From JAGWBG01 sp034421095 (GTDB lineage: Bacteria; Chloroflexota; Dehalococcoidia; Lucifugimonadales; JAGWBF01), in the NCBI GenBank assembly GCA_034421095.1, contig DAOUKR010000004.1:114272-178271 (forward strand): a stretch of DNA of 64,000 bases, written 5' to 3'. The notes beneath the pieces are model-generated. The model was not told the DNA's origin. It worked only from the letters and a program-made list of their open reading frames with translations, and ran no database searches. Of the stretch, positions 25,663-34,078 are shown piece by piece. A program made the translations under genes and the position numbers. The first letter of the stretch is position 1. Each line of letters begins with the position of its first letter.

Positions 25663-27357
25663 ATGCCTGAGTATGATCTGGTCATTCGTGGAGGCACTAT
25701 CGTTGATGGAACGGGTATTCCGCGGTACAAGGCGGACCTGGCCATAAAGGACGGCAAGGTAGCGAAAATCAGCGGCAAAATCAGCCCTAATGGGGCCAAA
25801 GAAATAGACGCCAGCGGCTGCATAGTAGCCCCCGGCGCCGTTGACCTGCACACCCATTACGACGCCCAGCTAAACTGGGACCCCTACGCCTCTCTGTCCG
25901 GCTGGTTTGGTGTGACTTCCCTTACCATCGGCGAGTGCGGGTTCGGCTTTGCACCCACGAGGCCCGAGGACAGGGACCTCAACATGCGAATGATGAACCG
26001 CATCGAGGCCATTCCTCTCGAATCGATGCGCCAGGGAATACGCTGGGACTGGGAAACCTTTCCCGAATACATGGATAGCCTGGACAGACAAGGGTTGGGC
26101 GTCAACGTGGGTGCCTTGCTTCCCTTCTCACCCATGCGTGGCTACGTGCTTGGCATGATGCCCTCCCGTGAGAGGACTTCTGTGGAGGAGGCCGAGCTAG
26201 ACCAGATGAAGCGGATTCTCTATGAGTCCATGAAGGCCGGTGCCTTCGGGTTCTCCTTCAACAAGAACATGGAGGACCGCCCGGAGGACGGCAGCTTCCT
26301 GCCCAGCCACGTGGCCTCCGAAGAAGAGTTCCGGGCGCTGGCACAGGTTATGTCCGAGTTCGGCGTTGGACACATCGGGCTGACCCTTGGCCTGGGCCTC
26401 ACGCTGGAGCAACGAAAAGCAATACGGACGCTGTCGGCTGATATGGCGCGAATCAGCGGCCGCCCCTTTCACCTCCTCGACACCCAGATAGAAGAGGACA
26501 TGGGCTGGGTGGAGTCTTGTCGCGTGGAAGGGATACCAATGGTACTCCAGCAGCTGAGCACCAGCGTCCCTCTGGAGTTCAAGCTGTCCGAGTTCAACCT
26601 CTTCGACTATATGCCCAACTGGGTGCAGCCTCTGGTGGGGAATGCAGAGGAAAGGGCCGGCAAGCTGCGACAGCCCAGCGTTCGCACTGCAATGAAACAG
26701 GACGTCATAGACTGGCCCAATTTCAGGACCGACTTCGAGCGGATGCGGGTGTTGGAAGCCGCCTTCCAGCGAAATGAGCAATATGAAGGCGTGACCATCA
26801 GCCAGTTGGCCAAGATGACAGGCAAGGAGCCGCTGGATGCCATGCTCGACCTCGCCCTGGATGAGGGGTTGGAGACCGAGTTCGTATTGCCGCCCCGTGA
26901 TACCGAGGAGGAAATCAAGGCCAAGCGTAGCCTCCTGGTGGACCCCTACTCACACGTATCCGTCTCCGACGGCGGCGCACATACCCGGTTCAACACCAAC
27001 AGCTTCTGGCCGGTGTTCTTCCTGACATACTGGATTCGTGACAGGGAGATAATGACCCTGGAGCAGGCCCATTACAAGATGAGTGCGTTGCCCGCCTGGC
27101 TGACGGACTTCAAGGACCGGGGCACGCTCAGAGTCGGGAACTGGGCCGACATAATTGTCTATAACATGTCGGAGTTGGGGTACGTGTATGACAACCTCAT
27201 CTTCGCAACCGACTTTCCCGGTGGAGAGAAGCGCCTGATACAGAAGCCCACGGGACTGCACTACACCCTGGTGAACGGTACGGTGACTTTTGAGGGCAAC
27301 AACTGCACCGGCGCCCTGCCGGGCAAGCTGCTCCGCAGCTACGACATGGTGGACTAG
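25663..27357 (+). CDS. N-acyl-D-amino-acid deacylase family amidohydrolase
   Basis: 564 aa, amidohydrolase superfamily. N-terminal DLVIRGGTIVDGTG, metal-binding DLHTHYDAQ (HxH), CGFGFAPTR, and a late SVSDGGAHTRF segment with the catalytic Asp are characteristic of D-aminoacylases/dihydroorotase-like enzymes. Would release D-amino acids or remove N-acyl groups with one or two zinc ions. The start ATG 25663 has AGGAGG at ideal spacing. Monocistronic, ending in a strong hairpin. Confidence 0.9.
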   Translation: MPEYDLVIRGGTIVDGTGIPRYKADLAIKDGKVAKISGKISPNGAKEIDASGCIVAPGAVDLHTHYDAQLNWDPYASLSGWFGVTSLTIGECGFGFAPTRPEDRDLNMRMMNRIEAIPLESMRQGIRWDWETFPEYMDSLDRQGLGVNVGALLPFSPMRGYVLGMMPSRERTSVEEAELDQMKRILYESMKAGAFGFSFNKNMEDRPEDGSFLPSHVASEEEFRALAQVMSEFGVGHIGLTLGLGLTLEQRKAIRTLSADMARISGRPFHLLDTQIEEDMGWVESCRVEGIPMVLQQLSTSVPLEFKLSEFNLFDYMPNWVQPLVGNAEERAGKLRQPSVRTAMKQDVIDWPNFRTDFERMRVLEAAFQRNEQYEGVTISQLAKMTGKEPLDAMLDLALDEGLETEFVLPPRDTEEEIKAKRSLLVDPYSHVSVSDGGAHTRFNTNSFWPVFFLTYWIRDREIMTLEQAHYKMSALPAWLTDFKDRGTLRVGNWADIIVYNMSELGYVYDNLIFATDFPGGEKRLIQKPTGLHYTLVNGTVTFEGNNCTGALPGKLLRSYDMVD

Positions 27358-27378
27358 GGCTATCTAGTGGACATATGA

Positions 27379-27416
27379 GAAGGGGAGGCCGCGCAAGCAG
27401 GGCGTGTCTCCCCTTC
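27379..27416. terminator. bidirectional hairpin terminator
   Basis: GAAGGGGAG/CTCCCCTTC, a 9-bp perfect stem with a GC-rich inner part, between the convergent D-aminoacylase and mcrC genes; the mcrC stop lies in its right arm. Confidence 0.6.
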
Positions 27417-28641
27417 AAGTTATCAGTACATGTGCTGCGTCGCGCAACGCCCTGACCTTTCCTGCCAAGACCTTGACGCGGGTGAGTGCCTCGTCGAGGG
27501 TGCCGGACAGGTCGAGGGCGGTGACCTCCAGGCGCTTGCCGGAGTGACGCACTACATACGTGGCGACATCCGCCTCGCCCTGTGCGTAGATGAGCAAGCC
27601 TCCTGGCAGGTTGAGGGCGGTGGCATAGGCGAGTATCTGATAGATGTCGGCATTGGGGACACGCTCTTCAGTGACGTTCTTGTATTTGGCGTCGCCGACG
27701 AATACGCACTTTGAGTTTTGCCGCCACACTAGATCCGGTCTGAGATGCACCTTGCCATTCTGGCCGGGTGGGGGCAAATCGAGCGATGAGATGGTGTATT
27801 CTCTGAACTCCCGCTCAGAGACCCCCAGCGCCTCTCTCAGTGCCACCGTTAGGAACTCCTGGAACAGTACGTTCATGTCAATCAGGAACCCGGATGCCCG
27901 CACATCCCCCCGCTTTGACTCGAAGGCGCTGTGACGCAGGATGAGCCGCGACAACCCCACGACGCCTTGATAGTGCTCGTTCAGCCGGTCGAAGGTCACC
28001 TCCCGCACGTCACTTCCCGGAAAATCAACAAAGGAGACGTTATCCAGCATCCCGGCTATCCACCCCAAGTCCTTGCGCGCTTTCGACGAACGAGGGCGCA
28101 TCCGGCCAAGCCGGTAGGCCGCCGCCTTCACCAACTGGTTCGCCAGGATGTCGTCGGTGAACTCGTCGTAGCGCACCTCTACGGGCAATGGAATACCGAA
28201 CCTGCGCCTTATCTGCTCGTCGAACTGGATGCGCCCTCGCACGGTGTACAGCGTCTCCTCCTCGGTGCGGTAGCCGTGGAGAAGCCCCCGGGAGAAAGCC
28301 CGGCGAGCGTGAAAAGCCAGCGCGTGGGCCAGCACGTCGGGCAGGGCGTACTCTTCGGGAAAGTCGAAATCCTGCGGCTGGAACTTGACCTTGCCGATGG
28401 TATAGCAAGCCAGCGACAGAAGCTGCGGGATGCAAATCTTGGGCCGTATGAGCACCGACAGGTCGCCAATCTCCACTGCGCCAACGGTGGAGCCGGGCTT
28501 GATTCTGTACACACCTTCCGTGCCTCTGACAGGTTCGATAGATAGGTCGAGAGCCTTTCTCTCACTCAGCAATGTATCCAATTCATCGGCCGAGAGAGAG
28601 CATTCAGACGGTGCGTATTCCGTGAGGTTGATTTCACTCAT
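27415..28641 (-). CDS. mcrC: McrC-like 5-methylcytosine restriction endonuclease subunit
   Basis: 408-aa McrC-family protein: N-terminal domain that contacts the McrB ring, and a C-terminal PD-(D/E)xK nuclease with the acid in LRPDLVW (about residue 300) and GDAKYK (about 317-322). In McrBC systems it supplies the DNA cleavage activity of a type IV, modification-dependent restriction enzyme. Start codon overlaps the mcrB stop by 1 bp (TAATG), so expression is coupled. Confidence 0.9.
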   Translation of the reverse strand: MSEINLTEYAPSECSLSADELDTLLSERKALDLSIEPVRGTEGVYRIKPGSTVGAVEIGDLSVLIRPKICIPQLLSLACYTIGKVKFQPQDFDFPEEYALPDVLAHALAFHARRAFSRGLLHGYRTEEETLYTVRGRIQFDEQIRRRFGIPLPVEVRYDEFTDDILANQLVKAAAYRLGRMRPRSSKARKDLGWIAGMLDNVSFVDFPGSDVREVTFDRLNEHYQGVVGLSRLILRHSAFESKRGDVRASGFLIDMNVLFQEFLTVALREALGVSEREFREYTISSLDLPPPGQNGKVHLRPDLVWRQNSKCVFVGDAKYKNVTEERVPNADIYQILAYATALNLPGGLLIYAQGEADVATYVVRHSGKRLEVTALDLSGTLDEALTRVKVLAGKVRALRDAAHVLIT

Positions 28642-30428
28642 TATTCCGCACTGCCACCAACAGATTCTTCCTCACCAGTGTGCAACTGCCCATCGGACGC
28701 CTCTTGAGATGCGGTCGGAGGCACCCGTTGCCGCAGTTTGTCAAGCTCGAACTCGTTTGTCGCTTGCTCGCCTCCGAACCGCCGCTCCTCAATGTACGGC
28801 AGGACGCCGTGTTTCCAGATGCGTTCGACGGTGGCCTCGTCCAGGTCGGCTCTCATAAAGTAGCTCGGCCCGATGGCAGCGTGGCGGTCGTCCTCCAGCC
28901 TCGCGTTGGCCCTGTCCACGACATCCGCCACCCATGCCACGTGGTCAAGCTCATTCCTTTCCAGCCAGCGCCTGAGCACGCCCTTCACCGGCTCCTCGTC
29001 CGGGTGGAATTCCACGAAATAGAAGCGACGCCGCAGGGCCAGGTCCACCAGAGCTATGTTGCGGTCGGCGGTGTTCATCGTCCCGATGATGTAGAGGTTG
29101 GACGGTAGAGAGAAGGGCACGTCCGAGTACTGGAGATTCATTGGTTTGTCGCGGTACTCCAGCAGGAAGTATAGTTCCCCGAACACTTTGGCGATGCTGC
29201 CCCGGTTGATCTCATCTATGATGAGGTAATAATCGTTATTCGAGTCCTCTTCTGCGCGTTTGGCTATCTCCAATAGTGGTCCATTCTTCAGATGAAACCC
29301 AGGCTGCCCGTCTTTCATCGGAGCGGGACGGAAGCCCTGCACGAAGTCCTCGTAGGCGTAAGAAGGATGGAACTGTACCAGGGTAACTCGGCCCTTTGAC
29401 CCTGCAAGATGCTCGGCAAGGGCCTGTGCAATGTAGGTCTTGCCCGTGCCCGGAGGCCCCTGGAAGATGACCTGCTTTTTGTCTTCCAACAGAGTCTTGA
29501 TTTCCTCAAGGAAGGAAACGGGGAGATATACTTCTTCGGCGAGCTCGCATAGATTCTGAGGCATAGGATCCTTATTGGTCTCAGTTGAGCCCGTTGAAGG
29601 CCCGTTCCTGACTGTCTTGGAGTCCCATCGGCGCTTAATATCATGATCATGGAAGTCGAAGTCTCTTCCGAGCTCATTCTCAAGGCCCTGGCGAATCTGC
29701 ATCAGCTTGCGGTCAACGTCCGTTTCCCCATCAGTAACGAAATGCGTAAAGGCATCTGCATTAGCAATTTCCCACTTTAGATTGATAGAAACGGTCCCCT
29801 CAAAGGTGTCAGGATGTACCAGGTGGAGCAAAGCCTCCTTCTGGACGCGTGGTGTGTCCTGCATATCGCGAAGTAGAAGATTATTAAAGCGCACCCCCAT
29901 TAGAAAATCTTTGAACATCCACGGGTCACGGAGTAAGCGGTCGCGGTCACTGGACTTCTTCTCCTTCCACTGCTCGACGAACTCAATGAGGCATCCCACC
30001 TGAGCCCGGCGCCATGTGCTGAAAGCTATCCCTGGACGTGCTATGCCTGGTGTGAGACCGCCAACGAGTCCGTCAGGAATGGCCTTGACTGGCGCCCCCC
30101 AACCAAGTACCCGTTCAACATTGTTCTTCTTAGTATCGGGTTTCATTGCATCCTTCCAGATAATAAGGAAATGAGCGTAGAGTGCCTCTCCCATCAGCTG
30201 GTAGACTTGCGGTGCGCCGCCTTCCAACTGTTTCTCTAAGACAGTAAAAAAGTTACCATCTCCTACATCTGGACTGTCCAAGAACATCTCCCGCAATCTC
30301 TTAAGTAGCTGAAGCGACCAGATAGCCTTACCCGGCGTGAAAAGTGAGCCGTCATCCTTCAGGGCGCAGTCAACCCACTTCCTCGCCGCCTCGTAGACAT
30401 TCTCCGCACCTGTCTTCCTACTGCCCAT
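28641..30428 (-). CDS. mcrB: McrB-like AAA+ restriction subunit
   Basis: 595 aa. Residues 1-300 are a family-specific N-terminal region without a recognised EVE/DUF3578 reader, likely the target-recognition part. The AAA+ domain has Walker A GPPGTGKT (about 323-330), Walker B YYLIIDEINRG, and the McrB nucleotide motif GTMNTADRN. It should form a hexamer that translocates DNA and drives McrC. Good ribosome site GGAGGG six bases before ATG 30428. The unusual N-terminus means the recognised modification cannot be guessed. Confidence 0.9.
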   Translation of the reverse strand: MGSRKTGAENVYEAARKWVDCALKDDGSLFTPGKAIWSLQLLKRLREMFLDSPDVGDGNFFTVLEKQLEGGAPQVYQLMGEALYAHFLIIWKDAMKPDTKKNNVERVLGWGAPVKAIPDGLVGGLTPGIARPGIAFSTWRRAQVGCLIEFVEQWKEKKSSDRDRLLRDPWMFKDFLMGVRFNNLLLRDMQDTPRVQKEALLHLVHPDTFEGTVSINLKWEIANADAFTHFVTDGETDVDRKLMQIRQGLENELGRDFDFHDHDIKRRWDSKTVRNGPSTGSTETNKDPMPQNLCELAEEVYLPVSFLEEIKTLLEDKKQVIFQGPPGTGKTYIAQALAEHLAGSKGRVTLVQFHPSYAYEDFVQGFRPAPMKDGQPGFHLKNGPLLEIAKRAEEDSNNDYYLIIDEINRGSIAKVFGELYFLLEYRDKPMNLQYSDVPFSLPSNLYIIGTMNTADRNIALVDLALRRRFYFVEFHPDEEPVKGVLRRWLERNELDHVAWVADVVDRANARLEDDRHAAIGPSYFMRADLDEATVERIWKHGVLPYIEERRFGGEQATNEFELDKLRQRVPPTASQEASDGQLHTGEEESVGGSAE

Positions 30429-30468
30429 CGTTCTCCCTCCGCTACCATGTCCGACTACAAACCCTATT

Positions 30469-30497
30469 ATAATAGCCTACCCACGCAGTCGTCACAA
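30469..30497 (-). promoter_or_regulatory. promoter for mcrBC
   Basis: Minus strand TTGTGA (30497-30492), 17-bp spacer, TATTAT (30474-30469). Confidence 0.5.
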
Positions 30498-30500
30498 ATG

Positions 30501-30554
30501 CCTGATAAATTGTCAGGGATGTGCCTTGACACTATGAATTGCCCTTTTGTAGGG
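30501..30554 (+). promoter_or_regulatory. promoter and operator-like dyad before the coiled-coil gene
   Basis: TTGACA 30526-30531 with a weak -10 (TAGGGT, 30549-30554, 17-bp spacer). Just upstream, 30501-30517 is an imperfect dyad CCTGA...TCAGG lying between this promoter and the divergent mcrBC promoter. Confidence 0.42.
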
Positions 30555-30593
30555 TACGGCTAGACGCATCATACACAAACACAGGAGGTAACT

Positions 30594-30962
30594 ATGCTTG
30601 AAGAACTCGTAGGAAAGCCCAATGACATCGCCGGTCTGGAGTCCAAGCTCGAACGCCTTGTCGAAAGTATCCATACCCGATTGGACGCCTTGCAGACCCG
30701 GTTCGAATCCTTCGACGCCAGATTTGACGGCGGCAATGCCAGGTTTGGAGCACTTGAGAGCAGATTCGGGGCCTTTGAATCCCGGTTTGACGCCTTTGAG
30801 GCCAGATTTGACGCCTTCGAGTCCCGGTTTGACGCCATCAACACCAGGTTCGGGGTGCTGGAGTCCAGGTTTAGCGCCCTGGAGACCAGCTTTGTCAGCC
30901 TTGAGGCCAAGGTCAGCAGGTTTGTGGACTGGATCGAAGCTCGGCCATCCAAGGCAGCATAG
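30594..30962 (+). CDS. Heptad-repeat coiled-coil protein
   Basis: 122 aa with AGGAGG before the ATG. Residues about 40-100 are a regular seven-residue repeat of the form RFxAxEx (for example RFDAFES, RFGALES), hydrophobic at a and d, so it should form a long parallel coiled coil; the DNA shows a matching 21-bp period. N- and C-termini (MLEELVGKPNDIAGLE; RFVDWIEARPSKAA) are not repetitive. No membrane or catalytic motif. Divergent from mcrBC; function unknown. Confidence 0.82.
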   Translation: MLEELVGKPNDIAGLESKLERLVESIHTRLDALQTRFESFDARFDGGNARFGALESRFGAFESRFDAFEARFDAFESRFDAINTRFGVLESRFSALETSFVSLEAKVSRFVDWIEARPSKAA

Positions 30963-31043
30963 GAACGCGTATCTTCCCAGTCCGGGGGGCCGGTGATACC
31001 AGGTTCCCCCGGACGATGCCTCGCCACCCCACCATGGACCCGC

Positions 31044-31958
31044 CTATCCGTCACCGAAGAGCGATATGAGCACCACGCCGGAAGTGATGGCAACTATGCC
31101 CGCCAACTGGACGTGCAGGGTACGCATGGTTACCCAGCCACCAAAGCTGGAAGGGGATAGCGCGGCCAGCCCCAGAGAATAAAGCAGAACCAACGATGGT
31201 TGTATGGCGCTGATGGCGGCTACAAGGGATACCTGGCCAAGGCTAATGGCAGCGAAATTGACTATGGTGGCCAGGCTGACCACCGCCTCCACCAGGGTGA
31301 CCATCCCCATGAATCCCCGGTTCCTGAACATGCCGGTGGCCCCCCGTGGCACCTCCGTCAGAAGGGTGGCTCCCAGCATCCCCATTGCAAGCCCCAGGCG
31401 GGAGGAGCCATAGAACTGCCAGAACTGTCCATCATCCAGGAAGTATTTGCTCAAGACTATGGACGTGGCAAAGACCACCCCGGCAACGAGGGCCAGCAGG
31501 AGGGGTGCCGGGTTGCCGAAGCCCCGGATGCTTACAGTGCCCTGCCAGGAGACCAGCACTGCTCCCAACACTGCCAGGAAAATGGCGACCCACACCAGGC
31601 TGGAGAGCCTTTCGTCCAGGAATCCCGCCGCCATAGGTGCAACCAGCAGAGGGTACAGATACCACAGCGGAACGACCCTTGTCACCTGTCCACGCTTCAG
31701 GGCAGCAAGGAGTAGAAGAAGGCTGATGGCGCGGGTACTTCCCGTGAGAAGGCCACCCAGGAAGGACCGGAGCTCCATTCCCTGCACACCCAGAAGGCTG
31801 ATAACGATGACGGCACCCAGGACAAGCTCGTAAATTCCTATCCAGAAGGCGTAGTAGTTTGTGCGCGAGGAATAGCGGTCTGTGATGAGCTTGTCGAGAA
31901 CGTTCACTATCCCCAGAAGTACCGGGAATAGGAGAGATAACATTACCCAGGTTGGCAT
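31044..31958 (-). CDS. EamA/DMT-superfamily permease
   Basis: 304 aa, ten predicted membrane helices in two EamA repeats. The N-terminal helix pair and C-terminal repeat are typical of drug/metabolite exporters of the RhaT/YdcZ group. Substrate not predictable. Monocistronic. Confidence 0.85.
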   Translation of the reverse strand: MPTWVMLSLLFPVLLGIVNVLDKLITDRYSSRTNYYAFWIGIYELVLGAVIVISLLGVQGMELRSFLGGLLTGSTRAISLLLLLAALKRGQVTRVVPLWYLYPLLVAPMAAGFLDERLSSLVWVAIFLAVLGAVLVSWQGTVSIRGFGNPAPLLLALVAGVVFATSIVLSKYFLDDGQFWQFYGSSRLGLAMGMLGATLLTEVPRGATGMFRNRGFMGMVTLVEAVVSLATIVNFAAISLGQVSLVAAISAIQPSLVLLYSLGLAALSPSSFGGWVTMRTLHVQLAGIVAITSGVVLISLFGDG

Positions 31959-32029
31959 AGATTAAGTATAACTTGTATCATACGCCCCAATGGGAGTCAA
32001 TGGAGCAGGAAGAGAAATCAGACGTTGGG

Positions 32030-32058
32030 TTGAAGGCGAAGGTGGGAGAATGTATACT
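32030..32058 (+). promoter_or_regulatory. promoter giving a probable leaderless transcript
   Basis: TTGAAG 32030-32035, 17-bp spacer, TATACT 32053-32058. The -10 ends 8 bp before ATG 32067, so transcription would begin at or beside the start codon; no ribosome site is present. Confidence 0.6.
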
Positions 32059-32066
32059 CCTTGCAA

Positions 32067-32426
32067 ATGAGCCCACTACCCGAAGACTGGAGTGGAACAC
32101 TGCGGAGTATCACCGCTCCAGTCATCCTGTTTGGTCTGATTTTCCTGGTACTTGGTGCCGTTGCTATAGCAGTTATAGTTCGCGGCCAATTAACGGAACC
32201 TGAGATACTTATAATCCTTTTGGGGATTGGTATAATATTCTTACTCGCAATCATAGGGGTATTCATATTAGTTTTTGGAAAACCTGAAAATCTCATGCTG
32301 ACAGGGGAACAACATTTACAGCGTAGACAAGCAGAACTGGATGCAACACAAACAACCAGGCGACCAAGGAGAGAAGTCTCAGCACCGAGGAGGCCACCTC
32401 GAACACCAACAAATCCCGAGGAATGA
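32067..32426 (+). CDS. Small two-helix membrane protein
   Basis: 119 aa. Two adjacent hydrophobic helices (about 15-38 and 47-70), then a basic, Arg/Pro-rich cytoplasmic tail ending TPTNPEE. Not recognised. AT-richer than neighbours. The stop overlaps the next ATG (ATGA), so the two proteins are translationally coupled and probably act together. Confidence 0.72.
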   Translation: MSPLPEDWSGTLRSITAPVILFGLIFLVLGAVAIAVIVRGQLTEPEILIILLGIGIIFLLAIIGVFILVFGKPENLMLTGEQHLQRRQAELDATQTTRRPRREVSAPRRPPRTPTNPEE

Positions 32427-32710
32427 TAGTGGTTTACCTAGTCGCGTTTAATCTTAGGAACCGCAGGCATAAATACGATATGTTCTTCGATGCCTTACTG
32501 GCCTCCAAGGGCTGGTTCAACTTCTTCGACAACGCATGGCTTATAAGCACGGACGAAACCTCTCAAGAGTTGTTCGAAAGGCTTAATAGTTACCTTACGG
32601 CTGAAGATTATGTCCTAGTGATGCGTGTTACCCCAGACTATTTCGGATGGCTTCCCCAGGAAGCGATCGATTGGCTAGAAGCAGAGGAGGAGTCCCGCAA
32701 TCTGGTTTAG
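32423..32710 (+). CDS. Cas2/SinR-like small ferredoxin-fold protein
   Basis: 95 aa. N-terminal hydrophobic strand VVYLVAFNLRN, helix YDMFFDALLASKGW, strand AWLIST, a helix, strand YVLVMRV and GWLPQEAIDWL, a pattern like SinR/Cas2-type beta-alpha-beta proteins (VapD/Cas2 relatives). No cas genes or CRISPR repeats nearby, and the acidic catalytic Asp of Cas2 is not evident. Coupled to the membrane protein upstream. Fold assignment is inference. Confidence 0.65.
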   Translation: MIVVYLVAFNLRNRRHKYDMFFDALLASKGWFNFFDNAWLISTDETSQELFERLNSYLTAEDYVLVMRVTPDYFGWLPQEAIDWLEAEEESRNLV

Positions 32711-32743
32711 TATTAAGTTTGTGTGCCCAACGAGGAGGCGGCT

Positions 32744-33268
32744 GTGATACGCAGCTTCAATGGCAAGACCCCCAGAATTTCGCCCACGGCCTTCATCAGC
32801 GAGGCTTGCTACATTGTGGGAGACGTGGAGATAGGGGAGAACTCCAGCGTTTGGCCCGGTGCGGTAATCCGGGCCGATTTTGGGAAGATAGTCATAGGCA
32901 ATAGCTCGGTCATCCAGGACACCTGTGTAATTCATACCGACGATTACCTGGACATAGGGGACAACGTGCTGGTGACTCACGGTGCCGTTATTCATGGGCA
33001 CAAGGTGGGGAACAACGTCCTGATAGGCATTAATGCCGTCATTCTGGAATCGGCGGAGATTGGAGACTACTGTCTAATAGGTGCCGGAGCCGTGGTGCGG
33101 GCCGAGTCCAAGATACCGAAGGAGTCCCTTGTGATAGGCGTGCCGGGGCAGGTAAGGCCCCTGAGTACCGAGAACCGCAAACGTCTGGAAACCCCTACCG
33201 CAGGCTACGTGCGCAACGCCCGGGCACACAAACAGGCAGGCCACGGCCTGGAAATACCCACGAGCTAG
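32744..33268 (+). CDS. Gamma-class carbonic anhydrase-like protein
   Basis: 174 aa left-handed beta-helix hexapeptide-repeat protein. Metal-ligand histidines are in place: His64 (IHTD), His79 and His84 (HGAVIHGH). The start is GTG 32744 with GAGGAGG five bases upstream; a GTG 21 bp earlier would contain the ribosome site. Related YrdA/PaaY-type proteins are zinc or iron hydratases or thioesterase helpers, so carbonic anhydrase activity is likely but not certain. Followed closely by the PCD gene. Confidence 0.88.
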   Translation: MIRSFNGKTPRISPTAFISEACYIVGDVEIGENSSVWPGAVIRADFGKIVIGNSSVIQDTCVIHTDDYLDIGDNVLVTHGAVIHGHKVGNNVLIGINAVILESAEIGDYCLIGAGAVVRAESKIPKESLVIGVPGQVRPLSTENRKRLETPTAGYVRNARAHKQAGHGLEIPTS

Positions 33269-33283
33269 GGGAGCTATCCAGCT

Positions 33284-33562
33284 ATGCCTCCACTACTCCC
33301 CCAAGAGGAAATAGACAAGCGCCTGAAGCAAGTTGACGGCTGGCTTCAGGATGGCCGGTACATAACCCGGGAGTTCTCTTTCCCCTCTTTCGAGGATAAT
33401 ATGGTCTTCGTAAACAGGGTGGCCGAGGTTGCCGAGGAGATAGACCATCACCCGGATATCATCATCAACTACACCAGCCTGACACTTTCCATCACCACCC
33501 ACAGTGAGGGTGGCCTCACACGCCGCGACTTCCGCCTGGCAAGCAGGATTAACCAGCTATAA
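33284..33562 (+). CDS. Pterin-4a-carbinolamine dehydratase
   Basis: 92 aa, PCD/DCoH family: (E)EIDHHPD with the catalytic histidine pair followed by Tyr, and THSEGGLTRRDF. Recycles 4a-hydroxytetrahydropterin, or in bacteria without aromatic hydroxylases may assist molybdopterin/pterin metabolism. Co-directional and 15 bp after the gamma-carbonic anhydrase gene. Confidence 0.92.
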   Translation: MPPLLPQEEIDKRLKQVDGWLQDGRYITREFSFPSFEDNMVFVNRVAEVAEEIDHHPDIIINYTSLTLSITTHSEGGLTRRDFRLASRINQL

Positions 33563-33592
33563 TCTCCCGGCCTGAATCCGGGACCTGCGAGC

Positions 33593-33892
33593 TTACCTGC
33601 GGCTGTTGGTCAAGGCCCCCCAGGTAGTCACCAGAAAAGGCACGCAGTATGTCAGCGGTATCTTCCAGTAGAAGGACGACGCCCACGACCCTGAGAAGAG
33701 CCTGTCTCCCTGATTGAGAGCGGCCAGGATAGTGCCCACCACCAAGGCGGTAAGGAGGGACCTTCTGAGCATGGGCCAGTGGCCCAGCGCGCATCGCAGG
33801 CACTTGACAAACTGTCCCTGAGCGCCCTTGAAGGTGAAGGTTCTTCCCGGACGCAGGGTGGAGCTACAAATGGCGCACGCGGTGTCTGTCAT
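33593..33892 (-). CDS. NrtS-like membrane protein with zinc knuckle
   Basis: 99 aa. An N-terminal CAIC...CLRC zinc knuckle (about 6-34), then a short helical membrane domain LLTALVVGTILAALNQGD...WKIPLTYCVPFLVTTWGAL resembling the small nitrate/nitrite transporter NrtS. The zinc extension is unusual. Similarity judged by eye; the transport role is inference. Confidence 0.66.
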   Translation of the reverse strand: MTDTACAICSSTLRPGRTFTFKGAQGQFVKCLRCALGHWPMLRRSLLTALVVGTILAALNQGDRLFSGSWASSFYWKIPLTYCVPFLVTTWGALTNSRR

Positions 33893-33911
33893 GAAAGGAA
33901 TAAGTCCCTTC

Positions 33912-34041
33912 TAAGAGGGTGTTTGTAAAGCCCCTTCGCCCCTTGCGGGAGAAGGCTGGGATGAGGGTTATCACCCTCACCTCAATCCTCTCCCGTCGAG
34001 GGAGAGGAGGCTTGGGACACCATTTTAGAAACACTTTCTAA
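33912..34041 (+). repeat. MITE-like element, copy 1
   Basis: 130 bp with imperfect terminal inverted repeats (CTAAGAGGGTGTTTGTAAAG / end reading CTTAGAAAGTGTTTCTAAAA on the other strand) and an inner stem (CTCTCCC...GGGAGAG). About 85-90 % identical to copy 2 at 37087-37214, same orientation. No coding capacity. Confidence 0.82.
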
Positions 34042-34078
34042 GATGACCTGAAGGGAGAACCATCCCCGCCGGCCAAGA

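Noticed and set aside
30660..30930. CRISPR-like regular repeat
   Set aside because: Units are contiguous 21-bp coding repeats without spacers.
30569..31093. Minus-strand 174-codon frame with SNRxSKA-type repeats
   Set aside because: Antisense of the heptad-repeat gene; its repetitiveness comes from the 21-bp DNA repeat. The plus-strand gene has the ribosome site.
32423..32710. True CRISPR Cas2
   Set aside because: No repeat array or other cas genes, and no clear catalytic Asp; only fold-level resemblance.
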